64,000 nucleotides of DNA from Atriophallophorus winterbourni (Eukaryota; Platyhelminthes; Trematoda; Plagiorchiida; Microphallidae): NCBI GenBank assembly GCA_013407085.1, contig JACCGJ010000189.1, positions 16,196 through 80,195 of the forward strand, in the 5' to 3' direction. Below, piece by piece: positions 9,032 to 20,271 of the stretch. Positions within the stretch are counted from its first letter, which is position 1, and each line of letters opens with the position of its first letter. A program made the translations under genes and the position numbers. The notes beneath the pieces are model-generated. The model ran no database searches and had not been told where the DNA came from. It saw only the letters and a list, made by a program, of their open reading frames with translations.

Positions 9032-10678
9032 CTATGCGGATGATGTTTGTATGTCCGACCCCCTGAGAGCCGGACCATGATGTACTCGGTCCGACTCGGT
9101 TTGAGCCGGACCCACTACGTTTTTTGATGTATTGATTACTTCCGTTTCGGAGGGAATGCTACCGTCTACCGCCCCCAGCCGCGAGTGTGTCTCACTCATT
9201 GGTTTGGGTGGGCTAAGTCTAACATCCTTGGGTAGTGTTCGTTTCTTTTTTGTCCATTCCGACCTTACTATTTCAGCCATAGCGCTGGTCAAGAACGTAA
9301 TCTTCAGAGGTTTCGGTCCATCCCACTTGTATTTTGACGAAAAAGGAACTCGAAAAGTGTCCACAACAACGGCATTAGAAATATCGAGAGAACACGCAAT
9401 GTAGCGCCATTGTTTGACGTCGTGCTCTACCGTTTCCTGATTCGATGCTTTAGAAGTATTTTCTGGTACACCAAGTAGAACTATACTTCGCGATACCATT
9501 TGTTCCCTGTCCTTCAAGCTGCCCTTCCTTTCCCACCATGGTACATCGGGATATATGCGGCAGTTGGAGTCGGAATCGGACTTGAGTAGGTATGCATTCA
9601 GCAATACGTTCTCGATATCAGCCTCGCATTTTAGTGTTACCTTGAGCAAGCGAGGTTGACCAATATGAGGTGAAGATGAATGGCGGGTTAGACGAGTCAC
9701 TTTTTCTGCGTTTACATGTTCAATTTTCATTAGGTGACAAAGTTCAGTCCATTTATCGACATCATGTTTCTGTTTGCTATCAAACAGGCTTTCTTGGGAC
9801 TCGCTGACATTCGTACATATCACGTTCAGCCTGTATGGGTTGTTCTTTTTTCGTATCGGAAAGTCAGGCGTTCTAGAATTAAAAACCTTTCTGGCTTGAC
9901 TTTGTGAGTCGGGTACAGCAGTTTTGGAGTGTACAGCTGAGGTCGACCGTAACAGCATATCTCTATAAGAATTTCCTACTTCTGTGGTCGTTTTAGCTGA
10001 TTCCAAAACGGGAATAACCCTGCTATTTTGCTTTTTTGGCACACGAATAGCCTTAGTCTTAGATTCCTTCAATGGTGGTCCCGAGATCGATGTATTGATA
10101 TGATGGTTTACATCAGTGATCACTTGCCTACTCACATGATTTACCAACATTTCTTCCACACGTCGAAGGCCCAACTCCAAACCGGCCATTCTATTTTCTA
10201 TTTTGGATCCAAAAGTATCGTTATAGTGCAATGATTTAGCTCTGCAACGAACACAGACATAGCATGCACCCGGAACCATTTCATTTTTCAATAATGCTAT
10301 CGAGTCAGGGGCTAAAGTACGGTCGCATTTACCATGGATTTTACCCATACACAGAAAACACGTTATTACTTTACGCGCCATGGGACTCACCGGTTGTTCG
10401 CATGCTTTGCACGTGACTTCGGGACAATTTTGCGTGTCGGGATTCGTCCAATCAGCTGGGCCGGCCGTGACCATTGTTGCGTTCGCCGGATCCAGGCCCT
10501 TATCAATGAGGTCAAGTTGGTCCGATGTCGCTGTTTGATCGATCGATTTTTCAGTCCGTATGTTGGTTCTCGTGATGCGGTGAAACATGTTAGTAGCCTG
10601 AATTGGGTTGTTCGGCTGTGTGACGGGTTTTTGTTCGACGGGTCGAGGTGGCTGTTTTGAAACACGTGATTTCGTCAT
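9032..10678 (-). CDS. CR1-like ORF1 protein with PHD-like zinc finger
   Basis: About 548 residues from the ATG at 10676-10678. That start is preferred over an upstream one at 10777 because MTKS is also the start of the homologous ORF1s near 46345 and 25097. Residues about 88-145 contain a Cys4-His-Cys3 pattern (CKACEQP, CFLCMGKIHGKC, CYVCVRC), a PHD-type finger found in ORF1 of many CR1 elements. The second half has two RRM-like units: PRLLKVTLKCEADIENVLL, and PKPLKITFLTSAMAEIV. ORF1 proteins bind the element RNA and chaperone it during insertion. The C-terminus overlaps the ORF2 frame. It is similar in layout to ORF1 at 57592-59010. Confidence 0.88.
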   Translation of the reverse strand: MTKSRVSKQPPRPVEQKPVTQPNNPIQATNMFHRITRTNIRTEKSIDQTATSDQLDLIDKGLDPANATMVTAGPADWTNPDTQNCPEVTCKACEQPVSPMARKVITCFLCMGKIHGKCDRTLAPDSIALLKNEMVPGACYVCVRCRAKSLHYNDTFGSKIENRMAGLELGLRRVEEMLVNHVSRQVITDVNHHINTSISGPPLKESKTKAIRVPKKQNSRVIPVLESAKTTTEVGNSYRDMLLRSTSAVHSKTAVPDSQSQARKVFNSRTPDFPIRKKNNPYRLNVICTNVSESQESLFDSKQKHDVDKWTELCHLMKIEHVNAEKVTRLTRHSSSPHIGQPRLLKVTLKCEADIENVLLNAYLLKSDSDSNCRIYPDVPWWERKGSLKDREQMVSRSIVLLGVPENTSKASNQETVEHDVKQWRYIACSLDISNAVVVDTFRVPFSSKYKWDGPKPLKITFLTSAMAEIVRSEWTKKKRTLPKDVRLSPPKPMSETHSRLGAVDGSIPSETEVINTSKNVVGPAQTESDRVHHGPALRGSDIQTSSA

Positions 10679-11045
10679 GTTGAAAATAATCCAATATAAC
10701 TCGTTAACTACACGAGCTAGAACACAGAAATAAGTATCAAAATTCGTAGCTCGACGTGATCCTTGCAATGATAGCAAAAACCGTAGAATAGTTAGCGATT
10801 GAAAAAAGTTTTGCGCGCGTGAGCAAACTGTGAAATTTACGCCGATATGATAACTTTGCTGCTAATCCGTTGACAAGAGCAAAACAAATAAATTCCGATA
10901 GATATGAACGAAAGTAGCACTGAATTCTTGGAATGAGAGAAATCCAAGCAGATTCGGCGAAGGATAGGAGCAGAAGTGTCCAGACAATAAAAAATGGCGA
11001 CTCCAACAGTAGGTCAGATGGCGAGCTCATCGACATGATACCACT

Positions 11046-13062
11046 GTTGAGAGTTGGGAGACATTCCGTTTGCTGAGAAATAAGGTAAACAAACTTGTTG
11101 TTGATGAAAAACTGAATTATCAAAATCATTTACTTAACAAAATGGAATCCAACCTCAAAATTCTCTACCAGATCATAAATAACCGGTCAAGGGTGAAACC
11201 AGGAGTTGCCGCTCTAAAGACACGTGATGGAACAACAACCACAGCATCGCAATCTGCCGAAGTTCCAGCCCATTTCTTCTCCACTGTCTTCAGCCCACGA
11301 AACACCGTTACCTGTCCCTTAACTCCCGTCATCTCACCCGAAAATGTTTTACAACAACTAACTATTACCTCGGAGAGTGTCCTCCGCACATTGCTAAATC
11401 TCAACACGAGAAAATCTCCCGGAGCCGACGAAATTACCCCGTTGATTCTTAAAAACTGTGCTTATACTTTGTGGACGCCTCTCACATACTTGTTTAACCT
11501 CTCTTTAACCCAAAGTTTCGTTCCATGTGATTGGAAGAATGGCATCATTAACCCCATCCACAAAGGAGGAAACCGTTCCGAAGTATCCAACTATCGACCA
11601 GTAACACTACTACCGGTGATCTCTAAAGTGATGGAAGCGCCTCGTAAAAACAGCGTCACAAACATCTGAAGACAATTGCTTGTCACAGTTTCGAAACAAC
11701 ACGGCTTCAGAAAAAGACACTCTTGCCTTTCAAACCTTCTGCTCGCCCTCGATGACTGGACACAAGCTGTAGACAAAGGTCTCACAGTACACGCTTGTTA
11801 TCTTGATATGTCAAAAGCATTCGATCGTGTCAACCACAGTCTGTTACTACAAAAGATGGAGCTATGTGGAATCAAGGGTTCATTACTAGCCTGGTTTGAG
11901 GATTATCTCCGCGACCGTGTCATTCGAGTAAGGGTTGATGGTGCTTTGTCACGACCTATTGCAGTAACGAGTGGGGTGCCGCAGGGATCAGTGCTTGGAC
12001 CACTTCTTTTCCTGATGTATGTCAACGACTTACCTAAACTTGTTCGCTGCAAAATCTTGTTATTTGCGGATGACATCAAGCTGTGGACACAAGTACGTAC
12101 AACTGAGGATTGCAGAGAGCTTCAGCTGGAACTCGATGCCTTACAAGACTGGTCAGTTAGAAATGAACTACCTTTCAATGTCAGAAAATGCAAGGTATTG
12201 ACTGTTAGAAGACATTTCGAGTACTCCTACACCCTTGGTTCCCATATTCTTGAAAGCACTGACAAGGAGAAGGACTTGGGTGTGTGGGTGAGCAGCACTT
12301 TGAAACCGTCACATAACGTCACAGCTGTCTATGAAAAGACGTCACGAGTATTGCTACTGCTGAAACGCGTGTTCGGGAGTTTCACTAAGCAAACCGTTCA
12401 TCGAATAATTAATACGTACTTGAGGCCAACCATGGAGTATGCGGTTCAGGCTTGGTCACCCTGGCTACAGAAGGACATCAGCCTCTTGCAGAGAATATAT
12501 CATCGGACTACCAAGCTCGTACGCGGTTTGAAGCACAAACAATACGAAGATCGTATTGCAAGTCTCAATCTATTCGACTTTCGCTACCGCCGTCTTAGAG
12601 GTGATTTGATACTTATGTTCAATATACTGCATACCCCCAACCATCCCCTAAATCAACTATTCACGCGACTACCAACCAGAACCAGCCGGAGTCACGACTA
12701 TACAGTACTTATTCCCGACTCGAGACTAAACTGTCGAAGGTACTTTTATTCTGTACGTGTATGCTTTACCTGGAAATCCCTACCCTGTAATGTTGCACAT
12801 TTACCGAACTTGGATATATTCAAATCGAATTTGGACAATTTCATGTTGACCAATCCAAACTTTGAACCCGTATATTTTACACCATAAAAGCTTTGAACTT
12901 TGAAACCAGTTTCTGTCCAATGGATTTTTACTTGATTCCTGAACTGCTCAGTAAGCAAACAAATCCCGTTTTTCTACCCATGTTATTCGTAACTCCCATA
13001 TTATTCTGTGGTTTTTCTCAAGCTATATGCTTTTTAGACCATTAAAATTGAATTGAGCGCCA
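11046..13062 (+). mobile_element. CR1-like LINE, family b, 5'-truncated copy
   Basis: It begins inside the region between endonuclease and reverse transcriptase (TFRLLRNKVNKLVVDEK) and lies head to head with the 5' end of the family-a element. Coding sequence runs to 12887. A 3' UTR of about 160 bases with GTTATTCGTAACTCC and GCTATATGCTTTTTAGACC follows, and the element ends in AATT-type repeats near 13060. The 3' UTR is shared with fragments at 4122-5330 and 20815-21490, which defines the family. Confidence 0.88.
11070..12887 (+). pseudogene. CR1-like reverse transcriptase (frameshifted)
   Basis: Two frames are needed. 11070-11669 gives NTRKSPGADEITP and HKGGNRSEVSNYRPV. 11676-12887 gives KQHGFRKRHSCLSNLL, YLDMSKAFDRVNH, SGVPQGSVLGPLLFL, LLFADDIKLW and the C-terminal region (TYLRPTMEYAVQAWSPWL, SRLNCRRYFYSVRVC). 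The break is at about 11650-11680, just before the HGF motif, where a short segment is also damaged. All catalytic Asp residues of the reverse transcriptase are kept. The endonuclease is absent because of 5' truncation, so the copy cannot move by itself. Confidence 0.88.
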
Positions 13063-13250
13063 GATTGTGGAGATTTCTGCCCCATCCACTTTATCGACCG
13101 CCAGTTGACCTGCCTTGGCAATTTCGACCGACTCCGCATGTAGGCGTTCGCTATGCGGTTTAATACCGCGTCTCAATATTGCCACATTGTCTAGATCGAA
13201 GCTGTGGCCCGTATCTAAAACGTGCTCCACCAAGGCGGAATCATGAATAA
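13063..13250 (-). pseudogene. Penelope-like element GIY-YIG domain fragment
   Basis: The minus strand reads VEHVLDTGHSFDLDNV, then ERLHAESVEIAKAG and VDGAEISTIWRS. This matches the C-terminal part of the GIY-YIG endonuclease of Penelope-like retroelements, with the His-x-x-x-x-x-His, Asp-Asn and Glu-Ser positions. Only about 60 residues remain, ending against the tail of the CR1 copy. A second, more decayed fragment of the same domain lies at 55010-55190. Confidence 0.7.
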
Positions 13251-13264
13251 GGGATTGATATTCC

Positions 13265-13330
13265 CTGTGTCAGAAGTGAAACGTTACCCAAAAACTACTC
13301 TAACCGATTGCACACAAATTCCTTTGCAAT
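13265..13330 (+). repeat. Penelope-associated repeat fragment (part of hammerhead-like core)
   Basis: The segment TGTGTCAGAAGTGAAAC followed by GTTACCCAAAA and ACCGATTGCA is shared with copies near 22.2, 42.2, 54.8 and 55.4 kb. The CTGACGA half of the core is missing here. Confidence 0.5.
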
Positions 13331-15038
13331 ATGAAGCTTAGTTCGGAATGCACAGTTCTTCTTGAAACTCCATCGCCCTCAAAACATTTTGATTCCTCAC
13401 TGATAGAATCTCATAATTGTGTTATTGCTGCTAGTATATGTATTTTCATTCAAAAACGCAACAACTGTCGCCAAGATGAAGTCCAAATATTTTGTTTAGT
13501 ATAACGTTTTCTTGTGGTATTGACAGATTGTTTTAATTTGCAGATCTATTAGTCGCTACACGAATCTTCATTGTAATGAAAAATCTGAAAATTCCATTTT
13601 ATTACGCACAATTCCGCCTCTCCGCAGTCAGAAAACGAACTAATTTTTCTTCATGAGTGCCACAGATTTGCCGACTTAAGAAGCATTCGTATTGAGGGAT
13701 TCTATGTCAGCACACATAACTCAGATGGTTTTATGCCAGGAAAATCAATAATTTAAAAAAACACATTATTTAGAGGTATATGGTGATTGTAGTGAAAACT
13801 ACAACTGAGTTTAGGTGGAAATTTTTTGTTTGTAGCGTTTCAACTGAAAAAATTTATAATCGATAAAATTTATGCCTAATATTTAATCGATAATGTAGGG
13901 TGCTTAGATCATTTCCATTTTTTCGTGCTCTAGTAAATGTTGAGTTGAGGTGAAAATAATTTTACATGCCAAACTGAGATCATTTCATATGCGTCTTTGG
14001 GTACAATCTTGTAGTTTTCGTTAGGAAATTTGCTCTTGATAAAGTTGGATTTTCGTAATATGAGATCAAATTGATTGAACAATGGTAGATGTTATCAAGG
14101 ATTTGAACAATTTTTGAAGCAGTTGTGCGAAGACTTTGAATAAATATTTAATAAAAGAACACACTTATGTACTTTCAATCTGCGGTTTGGTTTCTGGTGT
14201 GAAACGTCTGAATATCACTCCTTTTATTCGACCCAAATACAGCTGTTTTCAATGTGTACTATGTTGCAAGGTTGTTGATCTGCTGCACATTAGATGAGAT
14301 CTTGCATGCCAAGATGAGAGGTGTGGTGCTTGGATTCATCAGTCCACACCATTTTCCATTGATTGAAGTGAAACTCATTTGATCGAGACCTATAATAAAA
14401 AGTTGCACATATCCCCCTATAATGCTATACAGTATTCAAATGACCTGAAAGCTTTAATATATTAATATCGTCAGGAAACAGTCTCAAATTACTTTGTATA
14501 TTTTCAATTATATTATTCATATACGTGTTTGGGATTTTATTCTTTTTCAAATGTTTTATTATTCTGGTATCCAATAATTATCAATTATTTTGTTATTCTT
14601 AGGTGTACACTATAACATTCAGTGATAAAACTTTGGTTAGTCCAAAGTACGTAAATATACCGGAAATAATTTTCAATTTTCAAATGTTAAGTAACTTTAG
14701 TTTATGATTGACAAAGCGCTATCAACTTTTCAAACCTGTGATTTCAAGCGAGACCATGGTTGAAACTACATTTTCAAACGAGCTTTGAGGGAGTTAATAT
14801 AGAACAGACACACTGATATATTGAACATTGAATGGGAATGAAACAAATTACATGATCAAAATGTGAGGGTAAAATAGGATATAAATATAACTTGAATTCC
14901 ATACCGTCGCTTTGTAGACATGAAAAATGAAACGCCTAGAAAACGTAACTTTATGTTTTGGAACGTTTTTTAATGGAAAAATATTATTCATACTACAAAA
15001 CGTACTCCATTTTTCAAAGGATTTTGACTCAAAACGTA
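13331..15038. other. No recognisable gene; AT-rich stretch
   Basis: No coding exon, RNA gene or repeat is recognised on either strand. The base composition is AT-rich compared with the flanks, and no long open frame is present. Confidence 0.4.
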
Positions 15039-17185
15039 AAGGTGGCTAATGGCATGGAAAAATGATTATTTCACGTTTAATTTTGTATCTCAAAAAGTAT
15101 TCAAGATAATTATTTAAAATTTGGTGGGCTGTTTGTTTATATAAGGATGTTGTTGTTGGCCTCCTCGACCATGGATGTACATCACAATCGCGTGAATGTT
15201 CAAGTTTTGCAGCTTTTGGAATGACTAAACAGTCCGATTCGGGAGGAACAATCTCTCCCGCAGCGCTGGCAACGAAAGTCAGAACTCGGTTGTAATGCAT
15301 CAGTTGTACGCCGGCGGCGTGATCTCTGTTCAGCAGCCAAGAGCTGTATCTGCTCCCCCAGCTTGCAGACGACGCTTTACCTAGTGCCTCCAATGTGAGC
15401 GGTCAAGAGCAATTTCTTCCCAACTCGCCGGGTCAATGCCAAGAGCTTTCATATCTCTTTTGCAAACGTCTTTGTACCGCAAGTGTGGCCTGCCCAATGG
15501 TCGACTTCTTAGTTGCATCTCACCATAGAGTAGATCTTTCGGAATACAACCATTTTCCATTGTGTAGGCATGACCAAGCCAGCGTAGGCGGCGCTGTCGC
15601 AATAGAGTGAACATGCTCTGTAGACCGGCTTTTGAAAGCACTTCAGCGTTAGTCACTCTGTCCATTTACGATATGTTCAAGATACGACGGATGCTTCGTA
15701 GATGGAAAGCATTCAGTTTCCGTTTGTGTCTTGCGTGGGTGGTCCAGGTTTCACTGCTGTACGGTAAAGCATTTAGTACGCACGCGCTGTATACCATCAT
15801 CTTTGTCTTTACAGTCAGCTTGCGGTTACCCCAAACACGAGAGTTCAAACGGGACAGAATTACACCTGCTATGCCAATCCGCTTATCAATCTCCGTCTCT
15901 AGCGAGAGGTTATCCGCAATGGTTGAACCAAGGTATGTGAACTGATGTACTGATTCAAGCTGACAGTTTCCAACAGTTATGATGGGAGGCGATACAGTCC
16001 CTTGACCAAGGAGTTTGGTCTTGCTCATGCTGATTGTTAGCCCAAAGTCTTTGCATGCCGACAATAAACAGTCCATTAGAGACTGGAGGTGCTCTTGGGA
16101 GTGAGCAATAAAGGCTGCATCGTCGGCAAACAGCAGGTCACGGATTAGCACATTTCGTGCCTTGGTTTGTGCTCTCAACCGGTTTAGGTTGAAAAGCTTG
16201 CCATCACTTCGCGTGCGTATCTAAATTCCTTATGTCCTCGTCCTAAAAGCGTGCTTCAGAATCAGAGCAAAGAAAATGCGGAATAGCATGGGAGCAAGAA
16301 CACACCCTTGTTTGACGCCTCGGCGAATTTCAAAGGCTGCTGAGCTGAAACCGTTAAAATGGACTGAGACCTTCATGTCTGAGTGGAACGAGATAACGAG
16401 CTTGAGCATTAAGAATGTATTACTGTATTAATTTTTTTTATTTCCTTGTAAAAAGGTTTGATAATTATTTCTAAAAAAAATTTTAGTAAAAAACATTTTG
16501 CTCATTTTACTGTGCGCAATGAAAATGGTTTAAAATCAATGCAAGTGTTTTTACATGATTTTCAGATTGTATAGCGTGCAATAAGATGCAAAAGAGGATA
16601 AGTTGTGCATGCGAGAAAATTATTCTTGTAAAGGTTTGCGTAAAAAAGCCACTTACAACCAACATAGATCAAAAAGTAAAAGAGATACACGGTTCGATAT
16701 ACTTTTATTTCACTCCTTGGCAATGTTTACATACATGCTTATTTTAATAATTTTATCTCAACTTTTACTACAAAAATCTGCGAAAGCAAAATGCACACCG
16801 CGACGGAAATTCAGCATTTGGCAAAAATGAGTTTGAAGATTGACGATGAAGCTGTGGGCCAATGAGAACGCGTTTCGCCTGAAAAATGCTCTCCCAATTG
16901 TGCCTTTGTGAATGAAATTTTCCACGTAGAAATAGGTTATTTTCAAGGCCGTTTCTTGACCTTTCAATCGGTATACAACATGGCGGGTTTTTCGTAACCA
17001 TGGGTTGAAAGTCGGCGTATTACGGGCCATCTGGCGACTTAGGAAAAATCTTTCAAACCAGTCCTCCAAAAACTCCTTTACTTACATAGAAATAAGTATT
17101 TTTTAGAAAAAATAATCTATGTTACCGGATAAAAAAGACATCAAAGTATCATTTTTGAAGAAAATACCATACCGTTAGCCACCTT
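15039..17185. mobile_element. Probable DNA transposon with terminal inverted repeats, interrupted by an RTE fragment
   Basis: The left end (15039-15057) reads AAGGTGGCTAATGGCATGG. The right end (17167-17185) is its inverted copy with two differences, and a little further in both ends carry AAAATGAT. This is typical of a cut-and-paste element of about 0.8 kb (16410-17185 plus a short left end) that received a 1.35-kb RTE-like insertion. No transposase is recognised, so it may be non-autonomous. A clear target duplication could not be assigned. Confidence 0.5.
15060..16405 (-). mobile_element. RTE-like LINE reverse transcriptase fragment (decayed)
   Basis: On the minus strand, from high to low coordinates: RRGVKQGCVLAP near 16320; RDLLFADDAAFIAHSQEHL near 16130 with the catalytic Asp pair; FTYLGSTIADNLSLETEID near 15930; RRILNIS near 15670; then RRRLRWLGHAYTMENGCIP, GRPHLRYKDVCKRDMKALGI near 15500. 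A decayed C-terminal tail ends at about 15100. The GVKQGC motif and the RRLRWLGH to KDVCKRDMKALG block are characteristic of RTE-type elements. Stops and frameshifts (near 15390, 15665 and 16200) make it dead. It is nested in the inverted-repeat element above. Confidence 0.82.
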
Positions 17186-17459
17186 AAATATAACTCAGTT
17201 CGTTCACTAAATAAATTAAAATTTGTCTAATCGATAAGGTTAAGTAGTTAGAAGAAAGAAAGAAGTCTGTCAATAAATGTTCACTATACTTCCGTGTGGT
17301 AACTAAAGATGACACTCCAAATAGTTCACTCTACATTTCATTAAAAATCGAAATCGAAATGTTAGTTTTATTATTATATGAACATGACACATTTTCTCAA
17401 TCAAATAATATACAAAAAGTTAAAATAGCTAAAATGAAACTTACGGTTTTTGGACGGGT
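17186..17459. other. No recognisable feature
   Basis: AT-rich sequence without coding potential or known repeats. Confidence 0.3.
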
Positions 17460-17800
17460 ACCGTGACATCATAGAAAGCGTCTGATCTTCGGTGCCTTTC
17501 AATAGCAACTGACGCGGTGATTGCAAGCAACCCAACAGAACTATGCAACATCCGAACACGTCAGAACTTGGATCGAACTATTGAACATGTCAAAACTAGT
17601 ATGCCATGAATGCTATGAGACTTTCCATAATTCGGTAACTATGGTTACCGCTAGACTGAAATGGGCTAATCACTCCACCCCCGCGTTTCACATCCACTAG
17701 TCGATGGAGTCACGGTCAAACAGCCCAACGAATCCCACAAGACAAAAGAAAACCATTTTATCAAACACGTTTATTGCGCACATGAAAATGAACAAAACGC
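17460..17800 (-). repeat. Interspersed repeat X, copy 1
   Basis: The reverse complement shares GCGCAATAAACG, TTTCTTTTGTCTT and GTGGGATTCG with repeats at 22880-23400 and 26010-26430 (plus strand) and 51540-51800 (minus strand). It is non-coding and its class is unknown. Confidence 0.5.
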
Positions 17801-18505
17801 ACATCTACCTTATAGGTGAGTAGTACAATCAGGTTACTGCGAGACATGAGGTTATAGTTTATCCTGATAACAGTATCTTGAAAACCAAGCAAACTCAAAT
17901 GAAATCTTCCAGTTTGGCCACCACAGTTTCACTTCATTTTAAATAACATTTGGACCACGTTTCTCATTCATAATAATAATAATAATAATAATACAGAACG
18001 AGTTGTCGCTTTGTGGGCTATATCCTAGACGGTAGATTTGATATATAATTGGTATGGTAAATACAAGCCGGAGCCTATTCCTTTATCGATGCCCATTTAT
18101 TAATACGACTATACAGATACAGACGATCTGAAGCATCGAGGGACCGGCTGTCATGTGATGGTGTACTTGTTGCTAAATCGTTGTGCTACAGCTAAAAACT
18201 TTACTTGAAATATGCAGAACACACTCCCGTTGCCAGATACGCTAGCTGGTCCTATGCAATTTTCAGAACATTATATGCATCATAAAAAGGTAGTTTGTAC
18301 GAATGAATGATTGTGGTTAAGGTCGTTACAAAATCATAAATCATCTCACAAGTGCAGGTAATGTGACTACTCCAATACTTGGTCATTTCAATTGAGTTGA
18401 TTGGTTGAATTAGAACCATTGTGTGGATTGGTGATCCAAAGTTTGGCTGTATCAATAATAACCGTGCCATTCAAGTATAACTATATTTACCACTTTTCCA
18501 CCGTC
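17801..18505. other. No gene; ATA-repeat microsatellite at 17968-17993
   Basis: A run of about eight ATA units lies at 17968-17993. Nothing else is recognised in this stretch. Confidence 0.5.
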
Positions 18506-18509
18506 ACAA

Positions 18510-18600
18510 GTCTTAATGAACCTGATCTTACTGTCGCCACCTGATGACGGCAAACAGCCAGAAACCGGTAGTGCATCAGTGTAAGCACTCCACAAAACTG
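18510..18600 (+). repeat. Hammerhead-satellite repeat fragment with ribozyme core
   Basis: It contains the conserved string around GATCTTACTGTCGCCAC, CTGATGACGGCAAACAGCC and GAAACCGGTAGTG that is shared with the copies at 3.5, 33.9 and 62.5 kb. Confidence 0.65.
18538..18573 (+). ncRNA. Hammerhead ribozyme core, near-canonical
   Basis: CTGATGA is at 18541-18547. Stem II is GGC/GCC (18549-18551, 18557-18559) with a C-A mismatch at the base. GAAA is at 18561-18564. Stem III is the self-complementary CCGG (18565-18568), then T18569 and A18570. Stem I is CAC/GTG (18538-18540, 18571-18573), only three pairs here. Most core bases are intact; the mismatch and the short stem I make activity uncertain. 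Confidence 0.55.
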
Positions 18601-18879
18601 GTAAATGCATCTCATTTTCGTACGGACCCTTTAATTGTCGCTCGCACAATTGCGCTTTTCCATTTCCTGCGGAATTCACGTTAATCATTGTTTGACTTGC
18701 ACCTTCACCAAGTTTCACGTAATTCCCGGTAATATTGCGGCATCGAAGAAATTCACGCCAAACTGATCTGAATGTCATGCCACACGTTCCGTAACAATAA
18801 GACTGGTTCAGCAATAGAGGAGAATATACGTAGCTCAGGAGGAGGATGTTGTTCAGGTGTTGTTCGCCAAGCATGTGTA

Positions 18880-19350
18880 GTTGTTGTTGGACGTTTCGTC
18901 ATTAAGCTAGATGACACCATCAGCAGAACTTCTTTCGAAGTGAAATCGGTTCACTATTGGTTCACTACACAAATCGTTCTCCACAGGATTAGTTTAAAAA
19001 TTCGCTGTGCGGATGAGACATGATGGTGAATGATAAACAAATTCACTATTATAACGCTTGCTTGGTGTGCATCTATCAAAACTAGAATTTGAGTTGTACG
19101 ATGAAATAACAAAGTTTAATTGCAATTAGAATTTCCCTAGAACGAAAGCCAAGATGCTATTGCATTGCCTAAAATAATATTTTATTCGAGATACAGACAT
19201 TTGTGTAAAATGTACCGAGTTCTGTGAAAAGGTTTAAAGTGATGTACGGAAATCAATAAGATTAATGTTCGGATCTGTAATCGAAATGTGGCAGATGTTT
19301 GGGTTGAATGAAACGCTTTCTCGGCTTTCATGCTGGGCGGCTCCTGTTCG
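18880..19350. other. No recognisable feature
   Basis: No coding exon or repeat is recognised. Confidence 0.3.
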
Positions 19351-19351
19351 T

Positions 19352-20082
19352 GTCGTCCCTTCTTGGAGATCTTGGAGTGTGGATTAGCGGGAACCTGAAG
19401 AGCACAGCGCACTGCCGGCACATATTTATCGACGGCAAACAGATTTTTAGGTATCTTTCGAAGAATATTTGGAAGATTCTCTCTGGTAACGTTGCCAAGG
19501 ATAATGAATGTCTATCTTCGCCCTACGATGGACTATGCGGTAGAGGTCTGGGTTCCTTGGTTGCGAGAAGATATTGCTCTCTCCGATAAAATCTATCATA
19601 GAGCAACAAAGTTAGTGATGGGTCTTCGCAATGTTCCGTACACCAAAAGATTGCGACGTCTGGGTCTATGCGAATTTACCCAAAGGAGGATACGACGCGA
19701 TATTATTCTAACTTATAGAATTGTCTCTACATAAGGACATCCACTAAAACACTTGCTTGATGTGTGTGATGGGAAAGTGACACGCGGACATACCTTATCC
19801 CTTTACGTCCCAAGTTCCCGTATTGACTGTCGGCGCCATTTCTCCGCCATACGTGCTCTATTTCTTTGGAATTCCCTACTCCAGCATGTGGTGGACTCTC
19901 CTTGCCTAGCGGCGTTTAAAGCGAAATTGGACTTACATATGCAAAAGAATAACATTCGTGAGCCTTACATTTGATATTGCTTTTATAATATTGTAATTTT
20001 CATGTTTTTATTCATACCGTAATCCTGTGGTGCTGTAAAGTATTAACTTTTTGAACCATAAATCCTTGAATCCTTGAATCAT
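19352..20082 (+). mobile_element. CR1-like LINE 3' fragment, family c
   Basis: The plus strand reads DLGVWISGNLKS, then in a shifted frame VYLRPTMDYAVEVWVPWLRED, YHRATKLVMGLRNVPY, and after a stop HTLSLYVPSSRIDCRRHF, ALFLWNSLL. These are the C-terminal CR1 reverse-transcriptase blocks. The 3' UTR ends in two TTGAATCC units (20070-20084). It matches the minus-strand copy at 28345-29887. Frameshifts near 19440-19500 and a stop near 19733 make it dead. Confidence 0.85.
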
Positions 20083-20084
20083 TC

Positions 20085-20271
20085 TCAAAGCATATGAACA
20101 GCATAAAAGCGGTCAAAACATCAAAATCGAGCTATTTTAAGTTTACACAGGCTACTAGACCCTTCGATTCCTCCATCTAAAGCCATGTAGATTTTGTTCA
20201 CACTGAACCTTTCTGATAAGTATGAACAGAATGAAAGCCGTGGGAACATTGGAATTAGGCTATTCCAAGTA
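20085..20271. repeat. Diverged tandem units flanking the complex repeat
   Basis: Two similar units (GAACAGCATAAAAGCGGTC near 20097, and GAACAGAATGAAAGCCGTG near 20224), each followed by a CTATT-CAAG segment, suggest a diverged tandem repeat of about 130 bases. A third related end lies near 20733. Confidence 0.35.

Larger units (their letters stand above)
6001..11045 (-). mobile_element. Full-length CR1-like non-LTR retrotransposon, family a, both ORFs open
   Basis: On the minus strand the order is: 5' UTR (about 10679-11045), ORF1 (9032-10678), ORF2 with endonuclease and reverse transcriptase (6225 to about 9050), a 3' UTR of about 200 bases, and a terminal microsatellite of three TTGAATC-like units (6005-6028). 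Short tandem repeats at the 3' end, instead of poly(A), are the CR1 hallmark. The 5' UTR is matched by the deleted copy near 46350-46690 and by the 5' fragment near 24.9-25.1 kb, which supports the 5' boundary. No frameshift or stop is seen in either ORF, so this copy may be young. Nearly related 3' fragments lie at 33100-33475, 53189-54240 and 57000-57110. Confidence 0.9.

Noticed and set aside
16603..17069. Overlapping open frames on both strands near 16.6-17.1 kb
   Set aside because: No domain; they lie inside the inverted-repeat element and are not conserved with any known transposase by eye.
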